A stretch of DNA of 64,000 nucleotides from Erysipelotrichaceae bacterium (GTDB lineage: Bacteria > Bacillota_I > Bacilli_A > Erysipelotrichales > Erysipelotrichaceae), in the NCBI GenBank assembly GCA_017419165.1, contig JAFOLW010000048.1, positions 40,510-104,509 of the forward strand, in the 5' to 3' direction. The position numbers and the translations under genes were made by a program. The notes beneath the pieces are model-generated. The model did no database searches. It was not told where the DNA came from and worked only from the letters and a program-made list of their open reading frames with translations. This document shows, in pieces, positions 1 to 6,851 of the stretch. Numbering within the stretch: position 1 is the first letter of the stretch; the number at the start of each line of letters is the position of its first letter.

Positions 1-85
1 CGGTGATGAAATGGATCATCTCGTCTTTGTGGACGTTGAGCCAGTCATGCAGGATGATGGAGACACCTTTGTCGATATTGATCAT
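1..85 (-). CDS. N-terminal fragment of an unidentified protein, cut by the window edge
   Basis: Reading leftwards from an ATG at 85, 28 codons run open off the window edge (protein begins MINIDKGVSIILHDWLN). An AGAGGA ribosome-binding site sits about ten bases before the ATG. The plus-strand reading of the same bases is rich in Asp, His and Val, as antisense frames are here, so the minus strand is the coding one. The piece is too short to name a family. It is divergent from the gene starting at 134. Confidence 0.6.
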   Translation of the reverse strand, partial: MINIDKGVSIILHDWLNVHKDEMIHFIT

Positions 86-133
86 ATGCTTTTCTATCCT
101 CTTCGAGTAAATGATACAATAGATTCAAACATT
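86..133. promoter_or_regulatory. Divergent promoter region
   Basis: This 48-base gap separates two divergent genes. A TACAAT -10-like hexamer lies on the plus strand at 115-120, thirteen bases before the ATG at 134. The minus-strand gene has its own AGAGGA site here. No clear -35 is visible. Confidence 0.4.
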
Positions 134-532
134 ATGAAAACGAAACGAACTTTAGTGAAATACGATTATTCCAAGCCGATCAAGCTGCTGCAGTTCAAGT
201 CGCCGCGCTTCGATATTTTGTTCTATTCGGCACTTTTGAGTGCGATGATGCTGGCGGTGATCTGGCTGATCTTCATCCATGACGGCAAGTTCAAGATCGA
301 CTTCGTTCTATGGCGGGTACTTGTCTGCATACCGCTGATTATGCTGTCGTACTGGCTCAAGGAGATGCTCGATGAGCTGAGGGTCTATCCGGCCAAGCTG
401 ATGAAGAAGCACATCTGGTCGATGAAGGAACTGATGGAACTGACGGGAAAGGACGAGAAAGAGACGCAGAAGATCATGGACCGGGTCCTGGAGGCGTGTT
501 TCATCGTCGACCCGAAGAATGTGAAAGAATAG
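134..532 (+). CDS. Small membrane protein of unknown function
   Basis: 132 residues from the ATG at 134 (MKTKRTLVKYDYSK). The frame stays open further upstream, but those codons overlap the divergent gene at 1-85 and read like antisense, so I place the start here. Two hydrophobic segments, about residues 30-50 and 60-78, suggest two membrane spans. A charged cytoplasmic tail with Lys/Glu-rich helices follows (SMKELMELTGKDEKETQKIM). I do not recognise the family. The gene stands alone and is closed by a terminator at 546-577. Confidence 0.6.
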   Translation: MKTKRTLVKYDYSKPIKLLQFKSPRFDILFYSALLSAMMLAVIWLIFIHDGKFKIDFVLWRVLVCIPLIMLSYWLKEMLDELRVYPAKLMKKHIWSMKELMELTGKDEKETQKIMDRVLEACFIVDPKNVKE

Positions 533-545
533 TGAAATATTTTTC

Positions 546-577
546 AATGCTTGTGTAAAATTTGCAAGCATTTTTTT
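546..577 (+). terminator. Intrinsic terminator
   Basis: AATGCTTG (546-553) pairs with CAAGCATT (565-572) around an 11-base loop, followed by a T tract. Its right arm also contains the -35 hexamer of the next promoter. Confidence 0.7.
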
Positions 578-590
578 ATTTGAGTATAAT
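562..590 (+). promoter_or_regulatory. Sigma-A promoter of the DUF969-DUF979-pcp operon
   Basis: The -35 is TTGCAA (562-567), the spacer is 17 bases, and the -10 is TATAAT (585-590). An AAGGGGG ribosome-binding site follows at about 601-607. Confidence 0.75.
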
Positions 591-617
591 AGAAGGTACT
601 AAGGGGGAAAAACAATT

Positions 618-1295
618 ATGCTTATCAGATTAATTGGCGTAGCTATCGTTGTGCTCGGCCTCATTTTGAAGTTCGACACGATCGCAACCGTAGTCCTCGC
701 CGGAATCGTCACCGGACTGGTGGGCGGTATGAGCATCATGGATATCCTTACAACATTAGGTAATTCATTTGTTTCTCAGAGAACCGCTACATTGTTCGTT
801 CTGACGTTACCTGCCATCGGTATCTGCGAAAGATATGGTCTGAAGGAAAAAGCCATCGACTTCATCCGTTCGATCAAATCCGCAACTGCCGGCAGAGTCA
901 TCATCGTCTATGAGCTCATCAGAACTCTGGCTTCCGCATTCTCTATCCGTCTCGGCGGCCATCCGCAGTTCGTCCGTCCTGTCGTCGTTCCGATGGCAGA
1001 AGGTGCTGCAGTCGCTAAATACGGCGAGATCAACGAAGAGATGCAGGACATCATCCGCGGCGGTTCCGCTGGTGCAGAGAACTATGGTAACTTCTTTGCT
1101 CAGAACTGCTTCATGGGATCTTCAGGCACACTGCTGATCGTTTCGACTCTGGTCGGTTTAGGCTACGAAGTCGACGCACTGCAGATCGCGCGCTGGTCCA
1201 TCCCGGTCGCTGTCATTTCCATCGTGCTGGGCACGGTCAGGAACCTCTGGCTCGACAAACAGCTTGATGCTGCAAGCAAAGGAGGTAAGAAATAA
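618..1295 (+). CDS. DUF969 family membrane protein
   Basis: 225 residues with several hydrophobic segments; the first runs from residue 2 to about 35. The sequence matches my knowledge of the DUF969 family, whose genes sit beside DUF979 and pyroglutamyl peptidase (pcp) genes in many Bacillota. Conserved stretches such as RLGGHPQFVRPVVVPMAEGA and GSAGAENYGNFFAQNCF point to a two-subunit permease half. Its TAA shares a base with the ATG of the DUF979 gene, so the two are translated together. Transport of a pyroglutamyl peptide or related compound is inferred from pcp linkage only; no substrate is known to me. Confidence 0.8.
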   Translation: MLIRLIGVAIVVLGLILKFDTIATVVLAGIVTGLVGGMSIMDILTTLGNSFVSQRTATLFVLTLPAIGICERYGLKEKAIDFIRSIKSATAGRVIIVYELIRTLASAFSIRLGGHPQFVRPVVVPMAEGAAVAKYGEINEEMQDIIRGGSAGAENYGNFFAQNCFMGSSGTLLIVSTLVGLGYEVDALQIARWSIPVAVISIVLGTVRNLWLDKQLDAASKGGKK

Positions 1296-2236
1296 TGACA
1301 TTCGCTCAGATCTTAGGTGAATTCTTCTATTGCATTATCGGTCTGGTCTTCATCCTCGTCGGTGTAAAGGCTTTAAAGGATGACGGCTGCTCCAAGAAAG
1401 TAACAACGGCTGCTTTCTGGTTCTTACTTGCGTTCACGTTCATCTGCGGTCCGTGGGTCCCGAAATGGCTGGTCGGTGCTGCGATCGTCATCATGGCCTG
1501 CCTGACTGCTATCGGCGGTGTCGTTCAGTCCAAGAACGATGTACCTGATCCCAAGACTGTCAGAGCCAACGCCGACAAGTTCGGTTACAAGATCTTCATT
1601 CCGGCTGCCTGCATCGCTTTGGTTGCGGTCGTCGGTGCGACATTAGGTTCCAAGGTCCCGGCATTGAACTGGCTGACAGCCAACAACGCGATCGGTCTTT
1701 CCGGTATCGTTGCTTTATGTGCTGCGATCTTATTGACGAAGTGTGATCCGAAGTATGCGGCGGTCGACGGCGCAAGACTGATGGATAACGTTTCCACGAC
1801 AGGTATCTTACCGCAGCTGCTGTCTGCCTTAGGTGCTCTGTTCACGGCTGCCGGCGTCGGCGATGCGATCTCTCACTATGTTTCGATGGTCGTTCCTGAG
1901 AACAACATCCTGATCGCCTGCTTCGTCTACTGCTTAGGCATGGCTCTGTTCACGATGATCATGGGCAACGGTTTCGCTGCTTTCTCTGTCATCATGGTCG
2001 GTGTCGGTATCCCGTTCCTTATTTCCAAGGGTGCAAATCCGGTCGTTGTCGGTGCTTTAGGTCTGACAGCTGCATATTGCGGCACGCTGTGCACGCCGAT
2101 GGCTGCCAACTTCAACATCGTACCTGCGGCTTTGCTTGAGACCAAGAACAAATACTCGGTCATCAAGTCCCAGATCCCGTTTGCGATCTGCATGCTGCTG
2201 GTCCATGTCGTCTTACTTTACATTTTCGCGTTCTGA
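1295..2236 (+). CDS. DUF979 family membrane protein
   Basis: 313 residues, almost wholly hydrophobic, with about nine to ten predicted membrane spans. It belongs to DUF979, the usual partner of DUF969. The ATG overlaps the upstream TAA by one base. Glycine-rich conserved loops (MGNGFAAFSVIMVGVGIPF, CGTLCTPMAANFNIVPAALL) resemble those of secondary transporters with two-part membrane subunits. With DUF969 it probably forms an inner-membrane permease. Its gene lies 18 bases before pcp, inside the same transcript. Confidence 0.8.
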   Translation: MTFAQILGEFFYCIIGLVFILVGVKALKDDGCSKKVTTAAFWFLLAFTFICGPWVPKWLVGAAIVIMACLTAIGGVVQSKNDVPDPKTVRANADKFGYKIFIPAACIALVAVVGATLGSKVPALNWLTANNAIGLSGIVALCAAILLTKCDPKYAAVDGARLMDNVSTTGILPQLLSALGALFTAAGVGDAISHYVSMVVPENNILIACFVYCLGMALFTMIMGNGFAAFSVIMVGVGIPFLISKGANPVVVGALGLTAAYCGTLCTPMAANFNIVPAALLETKNKYSVIKSQIPFAICMLLVHVVLLYIFAF

Positions 2237-2254
2237 TCTAATTAAGGAGGAAGT

Positions 2255-2866
2255 ATGAAGATCTTACTTACAGGCTTTGAACCTTTCGGCGGTGAAACCA
2301 TCAATCCGGCTAAGGAAGCGGTGAAACTGGTCAAGAAAGAGATCAAAGGTGCACAGATCGTTAAATGTTATGTGCCTGTCGTATTCGGCAAGGCGATCGA
2401 AACGGTACACGAGGCTATGAAGAAGGAAAATCCGGACGTCGTGCTCTGCATCGGTCAGGCCGGCGGCAGATATGAGATCACGCCTGAAAGAGTTGCGATC
2501 AACTGCGACGACGGCAGGATCCCTGATAACGAAGGCAACCAGCCTGTCGATCAGCCGGTCTTCGCTGACGGCGCTCCTGCATACTTCTCGACGTTACCGA
2601 TCAAGAAGATGGTCGGATACATGAAAGCTGCCAATATACCGGCTGCGATATCCAATACGGCCGGTACCTATGTCTGCAACCATCTGATGTACGGCGTATG
2701 CTATTACATCGAAAAAGAATTCCCGAACACGATCGGCGGATTCATGCACGTACCGTTCTTACATGAACAGGTCGTCAACAAAAAAGAGACTCCGTCTCTT
2801 TCCAAAGAGGATGTCGTCAAAGGTATTGAAGCTTCCATCGAAGCCATCGTCGATTCATTGAGTTAA
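2255..2866 (+). CDS. pcp: Pyroglutamyl-peptidase I
   Basis: 203 residues, the normal length of C15 cysteine peptidases, which remove N-terminal pyroglutamate from peptides in the cytoplasm. The catalytic triad is visible: Glu78 in TPERVAIN, Cys141 in [10 protein letters not shown] and His165 in GFMHVPF. The N-terminal [13 protein letters not shown] is the family signature. A good AAGGAGG site precedes the ATG. It ends the DUF969-DUF979 operon, consistent with uptake and cleavage of pyroglutamyl peptides. A strong terminator follows. Confidence 0.95.
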   Translation: MKILLTGFEPFGGETINPAKEAVKLVKKEIKGAQIVKCYVPVVFGKAIETVHEAMKKENPDVVLCIGQAGGRYEITPERVAINCDDGRIPDNEGNQPVDQPVFADGAPAYFSTLPIKKMVGYMKAANIPAAISNTAGTYVCNHLMYGVCYYIEKEFPNTIGGFMHVPFLHEQVVNKKETPSLSKEDVVKGIEASIEAIVDSLS

Positions 2867-2880
2867 GATGATCGAATGAA

Positions 2881-2909
2881 AAGTTCACCGCACTGCGGTG
2901 AACTTTTTT
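2881..2909. terminator. Bidirectional terminator
   Basis: A perfect 11-bp stem, AAGTTCACCGC (2881-2891) with GCGGTGAACTT (2895-2905), is flanked by T runs on both strands. It serves pcp and the convergent flavoprotein gene. Confidence 0.9.
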
Positions 2910-3453
2910 ATACTGTCTTTCCTAATTCGTAAGCTTTCTTCAGCAGGTCTTTTTTATCGGGATCGTCTTCGATCTTGCGGATATCGATGCCTCCGCCCGA
3001 CAGGATCCCGGCAAAGCAGCTCTGCGGGAAGCAGTCGATCCAGCCTTCCAGACATTCCACTGCCCGTTCATAGACTTCGTCATCGTCTTCAGCCGAAGTG
3101 GTGATCAGATAAACGTCTTGAAACGAAGGCTCCAGGACGTAGAGAGGATTGCAACGGTCCAGAAAGGTCTTGAGCTGGCCGCTGATCCCGTAATAGTAGA
3201 TGGGTGAGGCGAAGATGAGCACATCGGCATTCCTGACTTTGTCGATAAGCGGAGCCATGTCGTCCTTGATGACACAGGACTTTGTCTTCTGACAGGCCAG
3301 ACAGCCTTTGCAGAAGCGGAGGTCCATGCCTTTCAGGGTGATGAACTCCGTCTTGTTGAGAGCATCGTTGGCGCCTTTGGCTGCCTGCCGGGCAAGTTTT
3401 TCCGAATTGGAATCGTTGCGTAAGCTCGATGAGATGACCAGTACGTTTTTCAT
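2908..3453 (-). CDS. Flavodoxin-fold NAD(P)H-dependent FMN reductase-like protein
   Basis: 181 residues. The start MKNVLVISSSLRNDSNSEKL has the phosphate-binding loop of the NADPH-dependent FMN reductase family. FASPIYYYGISGQLKTFLDR is the typical flavin-binding and dimer segment. A CKGCLACQKTKSC cluster (about residues 48-60) is common in iron-sulfur flavoprotein relatives of anaerobes and may be redox active. Its ATG lies three bases after the stop of the upstream lipoprotein gene, with no strong ribosome-binding site, so translation is probably coupled. Confidence 0.8.
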   Translation of the reverse strand: MKNVLVISSSLRNDSNSEKLARQAAKGANDALNKTEFITLKGMDLRFCKGCLACQKTKSCVIKDDMAPLIDKVRNADVLIFASPIYYYGISGQLKTFLDRCNPLYVLEPSFQDVYLITTSAEDDDEVYERAVECLEGWIDCFPQSCFAGILSGGGIDIRKIEDDPDKKDLLKKAYELGKTV

Positions 3454-3456
3454 GTT

Positions 3457-3957
3457 CTACTCATTTGCCAGGGAGAAGGTGACGGTCACATCGCCCTGTC
3501 CCAGTATTTCCAATAAACTCTGTTTTGTGACATCCGGGATCCTGGCCAGATAGGTGAAGTTCCAGGTGTTCTCGCTGTAGTAGATGGTGATCATCCTTCC
3601 CTGATACAGGATGACGTCGCCCGGGATCGTGGTGATCCGGGTGTCGTTGGTCTCCAGGGACCAGGGCAGATCGCCGACTTTTTCGAAGCTGCCGTAATCT
3701 TCCAGTGTGACGCTCAGAGGTCTTTCTTCCAGTTTCTTCCGGAACGCTTCCGCGGAAGAGTTTTCAAAAAAATCCGCATACAGTACGTTTCCGTTGACTT
3801 CGATCTTCAGTTTCATCTTCATATCCTCCGTTGTTTCTGTTATTTCCGTTGTTTCCTCGATCACACTGACCGGCTCTTCCTTCGTTTCGCTTTTGCAAGC
3901 GGCGAGAAGAAGGAAGATGCACAGCAGCAGGATCGTTTTTCCGATCTTTTTGTTCAT
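3457..3957 (-). CDS. Lipoprotein with cyclophilin-like fold domain
   Basis: 166 residues. A hydrophobic signal ends in the lipobox LAAC (Cys21), so the protein should be anchored outside the membrane. A Glu/Thr-rich linker leads to a domain starting near residue 46 (MKMKLKIEVNGNVLYADFFENSSAEAF) that I match to the cyclophilin-like fold family found in small reductase-linked proteins. The segment GDVILYQGRMITIYY is typical. It is co-transcribed with the flavoprotein downstream. Function is not established; a redox or folding role outside the cell is a guess. Confidence 0.7.
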   Translation of the reverse strand: MNKKIGKTILLLCIFLLLAACKSETKEEPVSVIEETTEITETTEDMKMKLKIEVNGNVLYADFFENSSAEAFRKKLEERPLSVTLEDYGSFEKVGDLPWSLETNDTRITTIPGDVILYQGRMITIYYSENTWNFTYLARIPDVTKQSLLEILGQGDVTVTFSLANE

Positions 3958-4000
3958 AATTTTTCCGATTTGTTATTGAGGCAAAAGCCCTTCACGATCC

Positions 4001-4789
4001 TCAGACGCGTTTTTCAAACGTGGCGATCAGTGCTTCGATGAGGGCCGAACGGAAACCGAGCTTCTCCAGCGTCCTGACGCCTTCGATCGTCAGACCGGCC
4101 GGGGAACAGACGGAATCTTTGATGGCTCCCGGGTGATCCTTGGTCTTGAGGTAAAGTTCCGCGGTGCCTTTCATCATCTCGGCCGCATAGACATAGGCGT
4201 CTTTTCGGGAGACGCCGCACTGCACGGCGCCGTCGCCCAAAGCTTCGATGAACATCGCCGCAAAAGCCGGACCGCAGCCGGTGACACCGCCGATGGCCGG
4301 CATGTATTTCTCTTCGCTTTCCAGCAAGGTACCGGAAGCTGCCATGAGTTTTAAGAAGAAGGCGCGGTCTTCTTCCTTCACGTCGTCACTGAAAGCGTAG
4401 AGAGAAAGTCCGCTTCCGACACTGACCGGCATGTTGGGCATGATGCGGATGACCGGATGATCGAAGAACATTTCTTTGAGCGTTTTGATGTCTTTGCCGG
4501 CGACCATCGAGACGATGACCCAGTCATCTTTTCTTTCTTTCAGGATGTCTCTGATGCCTTCGTACATCTCCGGCAGGATCTGCGGCTTGACGCCGAGGAA
4601 GATGTAATCGGCCGTCTTGGCGACCGTCTTGTTGTCGCTGACTTCGCCGCCGATCTTTTCCTGCAGGTCCTGCGCTTTTTTGCTGCTGCGGTTGGCCAGA
4701 AGGATCCTGATGTCCAGTCCGCTTTTGGCGGCTGCAGTCGCCAGTGCGCCGCCCATATATCCCGTTCCGATGAATCCGATCGTTTTCAT
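4001..4789 (-). CDS. proC: Pyrroline-5-carboxylate reductase
   Basis: 262 residues, the normal length for ProC, which reduces pyrroline-5-carboxylate to proline with NAD(P)H. The N-terminal Rossmann motif GFIGTGYMGGAL binds the cofactor. The C-terminal signature around SVCSPAGLTIEGVRTLEK is the proline/product-binding region. RIMPNMPVSVGSG and GCGPAF are also family motifs. A strong AGGAGGA site precedes the ATG, with a TACAAT -10 further upstream. The gene is single, followed on the same strand by the lipoprotein unit after a short gap. Confidence 0.93.
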   Translation of the reverse strand: MKTIGFIGTGYMGGALATAAAKSGLDIRILLANRSSKKAQDLQEKIGGEVSDNKTVAKTADYIFLGVKPQILPEMYEGIRDILKERKDDWVIVSMVAGKDIKTLKEMFFDHPVIRIMPNMPVSVGSGLSLYAFSDDVKEEDRAFFLKLMAASGTLLESEEKYMPAIGGVTGCGPAFAAMFIEALGDGAVQCGVSRKDAYVYAAEMMKGTAELYLKTKDHPGAIKDSVCSPAGLTIEGVRTLEKLGFRSALIEALIATFEKRV

Positions 4790-4845
4790 ATCGTCCTCCT
4801 ATTTTTCTTTCTTTCATTGTACATGGAAGAAAGAGAGTCTGAAGG

Positions 4846-4871
4846 TAGAAAAAAGATCCTTTGCGGATCTT
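4846..4871 (-). terminator. Intrinsic terminator after the DegV gene
   Basis: On the minus strand AAGATCC (4871-4865) pairs with GGATCTT (4859-4853) and is followed by TTTTTTCT. The stop codon of the DegV gene lies inside the 5' arm. Confidence 0.75.
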
Positions 4872-5733
4872 ACTGATAGAATACGACGGCCAGGATGCTC
4901 GGACCGGTATGGGAACCGATGACCGGACCGATGGTCATGACGGTGACATCGGCTTCCGGATGACGGGCGAGGATCTTCTCTTTCATCTCCTGAGCTTCTT
5001 GCGGACAGTTGCCGTGGCCGACGATGATCTTGGTATCGGCATCTTTCTTCCAGTCGGTATCGACTTTCTTTAAAAGCGTGGCGATCGAAGACTTTCTGCC
5101 CCGCAGCTTGGCAGGGACATAGAGCTTTCCGTCTTCATCGACGGACAGCAGCGGTTTGATCTGCAGGGCCGCACCGATGGCAGCGGCTGCCGGCGAGATC
5201 CTTCCGCCTTTGATCAGATAGTCGAAATCATCCAGCGTGAACCAGTGTGCGACTCTGCGGCGGTTGTAGCTGCACCATTCGTAGAGTTCATCGATGTTGT
5301 ATCCTTCTTTCTGTCTCTTGAGTGCTTCATAGACGAAGAAGGCTTCACCGATCGAGGCACACAGGGAATCCACGCAGTAGATCTTGCGGTCGGGATATCT
5401 TTCCTTGAGATCGCGGCAGATGAAGGCTGCGGTGTTGTAGGTACCGGAAAGGCCGGAGGTGAAGCACAGATACAGGACATCTTTCCCTTGTTTCAGGACG
5501 TCTTCGAAGGCATTCAGATACTCTTCCGGATTGATGGAAGAGGTCTTGACATCGATGCTCGGAGAGAGCAGCGAATAGAAGAGGTCATGGTCGATGTTTC
5601 CTTGGGGACCATAGGTATAAGGCTTTCCGTCCATCAGGATCTCCATCTCCAAGACTTTTGCCTCGGGAAGACCGTCGATAAGTTCGTGCGTCAGATCGGC
5701 TGTCGCATCTGTAAAAATCTGATAATCATTCAT
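4870..5733 (-). CDS. DegV family fatty-acid-binding protein
   Basis: 287 residues. DegV/FakB-type proteins bind a fatty acid and present it to a fatty acid kinase for entry into phospholipid synthesis. Seen here are the N-terminal FTDATADLTHE, TSSINPEEY, CFTSGLSGTYNTA and the C-terminal GPVIGSHTGPSILAVVF motif with its conserved His. No fatty acid kinase is in the window. A promoter (TTGATT at 5776-5771, 17 bases, TATATT at 5753-5748) would give a 5' leader of only a few bases, and no Shine-Dalgarno site is present. Confidence 0.88.
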   Translation of the reverse strand: MNDYQIFTDATADLTHELIDGLPEAKVLEMEILMDGKPYTYGPQGNIDHDLFYSLLSPSIDVKTSSINPEEYLNAFEDVLKQGKDVLYLCFTSGLSGTYNTAAFICRDLKERYPDRKIYCVDSLCASIGEAFFVYEALKRQKEGYNIDELYEWCSYNRRRVAHWFTLDDFDYLIKGGRISPAAAAIGAALQIKPLLSVDEDGKLYVPAKLRGRKSSIATLLKKVDTDWKKDADTKIIVGHGNCPQEAQEMKEKILARHPEADVTVMTIGPVIGSHTGPSILAVVFYQ

Positions 5734-5747
5734 AGCGTAACAATAAA

Positions 5748-5776
5748 AATATAATATGGATCAGGCTTAAAATCAA
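5748..5776 (-). promoter_or_regulatory. Promoter of the DegV gene
   Basis: Minus-strand -35 TTGATT (5776-5771), 17-base spacer, -10 TATATT (5753-5748). A second hexamer TATTGT (5745-5740) lies six bases from the ATG and would give a leaderless message instead. Confidence 0.5.
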
Positions 5777-5832
5777 TGGAAGTAAGGCAATGTTTCAATA
5801 TTTTTACAAATAGACTTTATAATATTGAATAA

Positions 5833-6516
5833 ATGAAAAAGTCTGTGAAGGAAGCATTGAAAGATTCGCTGATGATCATGCCGGGCTACATCGTCTTAGG
5901 CATCGGTTTCGGCGTGCTGATGAAAAGCAAGGGCTTTGGCCTGCTGCACAGTTTTCTGATGGCGGTCTTCATCTACGCCGGTTCGATGCAATATGTCGGG
6001 GTCGAACTGCTTGCCTTGCCGGCGGGTTATCTCAACGTCTTTCTGATGACACTGACGGTCAATATCCGTCACCTGTTCTACGGCATCGGGATGCTGAGCC
6101 GTTATAAAGCCCTGAAGAGACACAAGATCTATGACATCTTCGCTCTGACCGACGAGACTTTTTCCGTCGTCTGCAGCAAGAACATGAAAGGTCTCAACAG
6201 GGAAGACTATTATTTCTTTCTTTCCCTGTTCGATCATCTCTATTGGATCACAGGCTGCGTCCTGGGAAGCATCTTAGGCAACATCCTGCCTGTCGATCTG
6301 ACCGGGATCGAATTTTCGATGACCGTCCTGTTTCTGGTCATCGTCATCGATCAGTGGGAGAAGAACAAGGATCATCTTCCGGTCATCCTGTCGTTTGCGA
6401 TCTCGATCGCCTGTCTTGCGTATTTCGGAAGAGACAAGTTCCTGATGCCGTGCATGGTCCTGATCATCGCGATGTTGTTCGTCCTCAGAAAGATCCGGGG
6501 TGTCCTCCATGAATAG
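5833..6516 (+). CDS. azlC: AzlC family branched-chain amino acid exporter, large subunit
   Basis: 227 residues with about six membrane spans, the typical AzlC size. Family motifs are GIGFGVLMKSKGF, YAGSMQYVGVELLA and TLTVNIRHLFYGIGM. With AzlD it exports branched-chain amino acids or analogues. The ATG lies nine bases after a perfect TATAAT (5818-5823), with no ribosome-binding site, so the message is probably leaderless. The 3' end overlaps azlD by eight bases. Confidence 0.9.
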   Translation: MKKSVKEALKDSLMIMPGYIVLGIGFGVLMKSKGFGLLHSFLMAVFIYAGSMQYVGVELLALPAGYLNVFLMTLTVNIRHLFYGIGMLSRYKALKRHKIYDIFALTDETFSVVCSKNMKGLNREDYYFFLSLFDHLYWITGCVLGSILGNILPVDLTGIEFSMTVLFLVIVIDQWEKNKDHLPVILSFAISIACLAYFGRDKFLMPCMVLIIAMLFVLRKIRGVLHE

Positions 6517-6823
6517 CTATGTTCTGATCGCCGTCATGGCGCTGACCACCATTGCGATCCGCTTCGCGCCGTTTCTTCTTTTTTCCAAAAAGACACCGCC
6601 GTTCATCCTGTATCTGGGAAGCGTGCTTCCGTACTGTACGATGGCGATGCTGGTGGTGTTCTGTTTCCGCGATACCGATACTTCCTCTCTCTACAGCTGC
6701 ATGCCGGAGATCCTGGCAGGCATCTATGCGATCCTGCTTCAGAAGTGGCGTCATTCTTCGTCGCTGACGATCGTTTCGGCCACGGTCCTGTATATGCTGC
6801 TGGTGCAGAGAGTCTACCGATAA
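6509..6823 (+). CDS. azlD: AzlD family branched-chain amino acid exporter, small subunit
   Basis: 104 residues and about four hydrophobic segments, typical for AzlD, which pairs with AzlC. The motif ALTTIAIRFAPFLLF near the N terminus is characteristic. I choose the ATG at 6509, which overlaps the azlC stop; a GTG at 6500 in frame is possible, but the GGGG run there sits where a ribosome-binding site for 6509 would be. A bidirectional terminator follows. Confidence 0.88.
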   Translation: MNSYVLIAVMALTTIAIRFAPFLLFSKKTPPFILYLGSVLPYCTMAMLVVFCFRDTDTSSLYSCMPEILAGIYAILLQKWRHSSSLTIVSATVLYMLLVQRVYR

Positions 6824-6824
6824 A

Positions 6825-6851
6825 AAAAACGATGTTCATGACATCGTTTTT
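6825..6851. terminator. Bidirectional terminator
   Basis: AAAAACGATGT (6825-6835) pairs with ACATCGTTTTT (6841-6851) around a five-base loop. It closes azlCD and overlaps the stop codon of the convergent PRD regulator gene. Confidence 0.85.
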
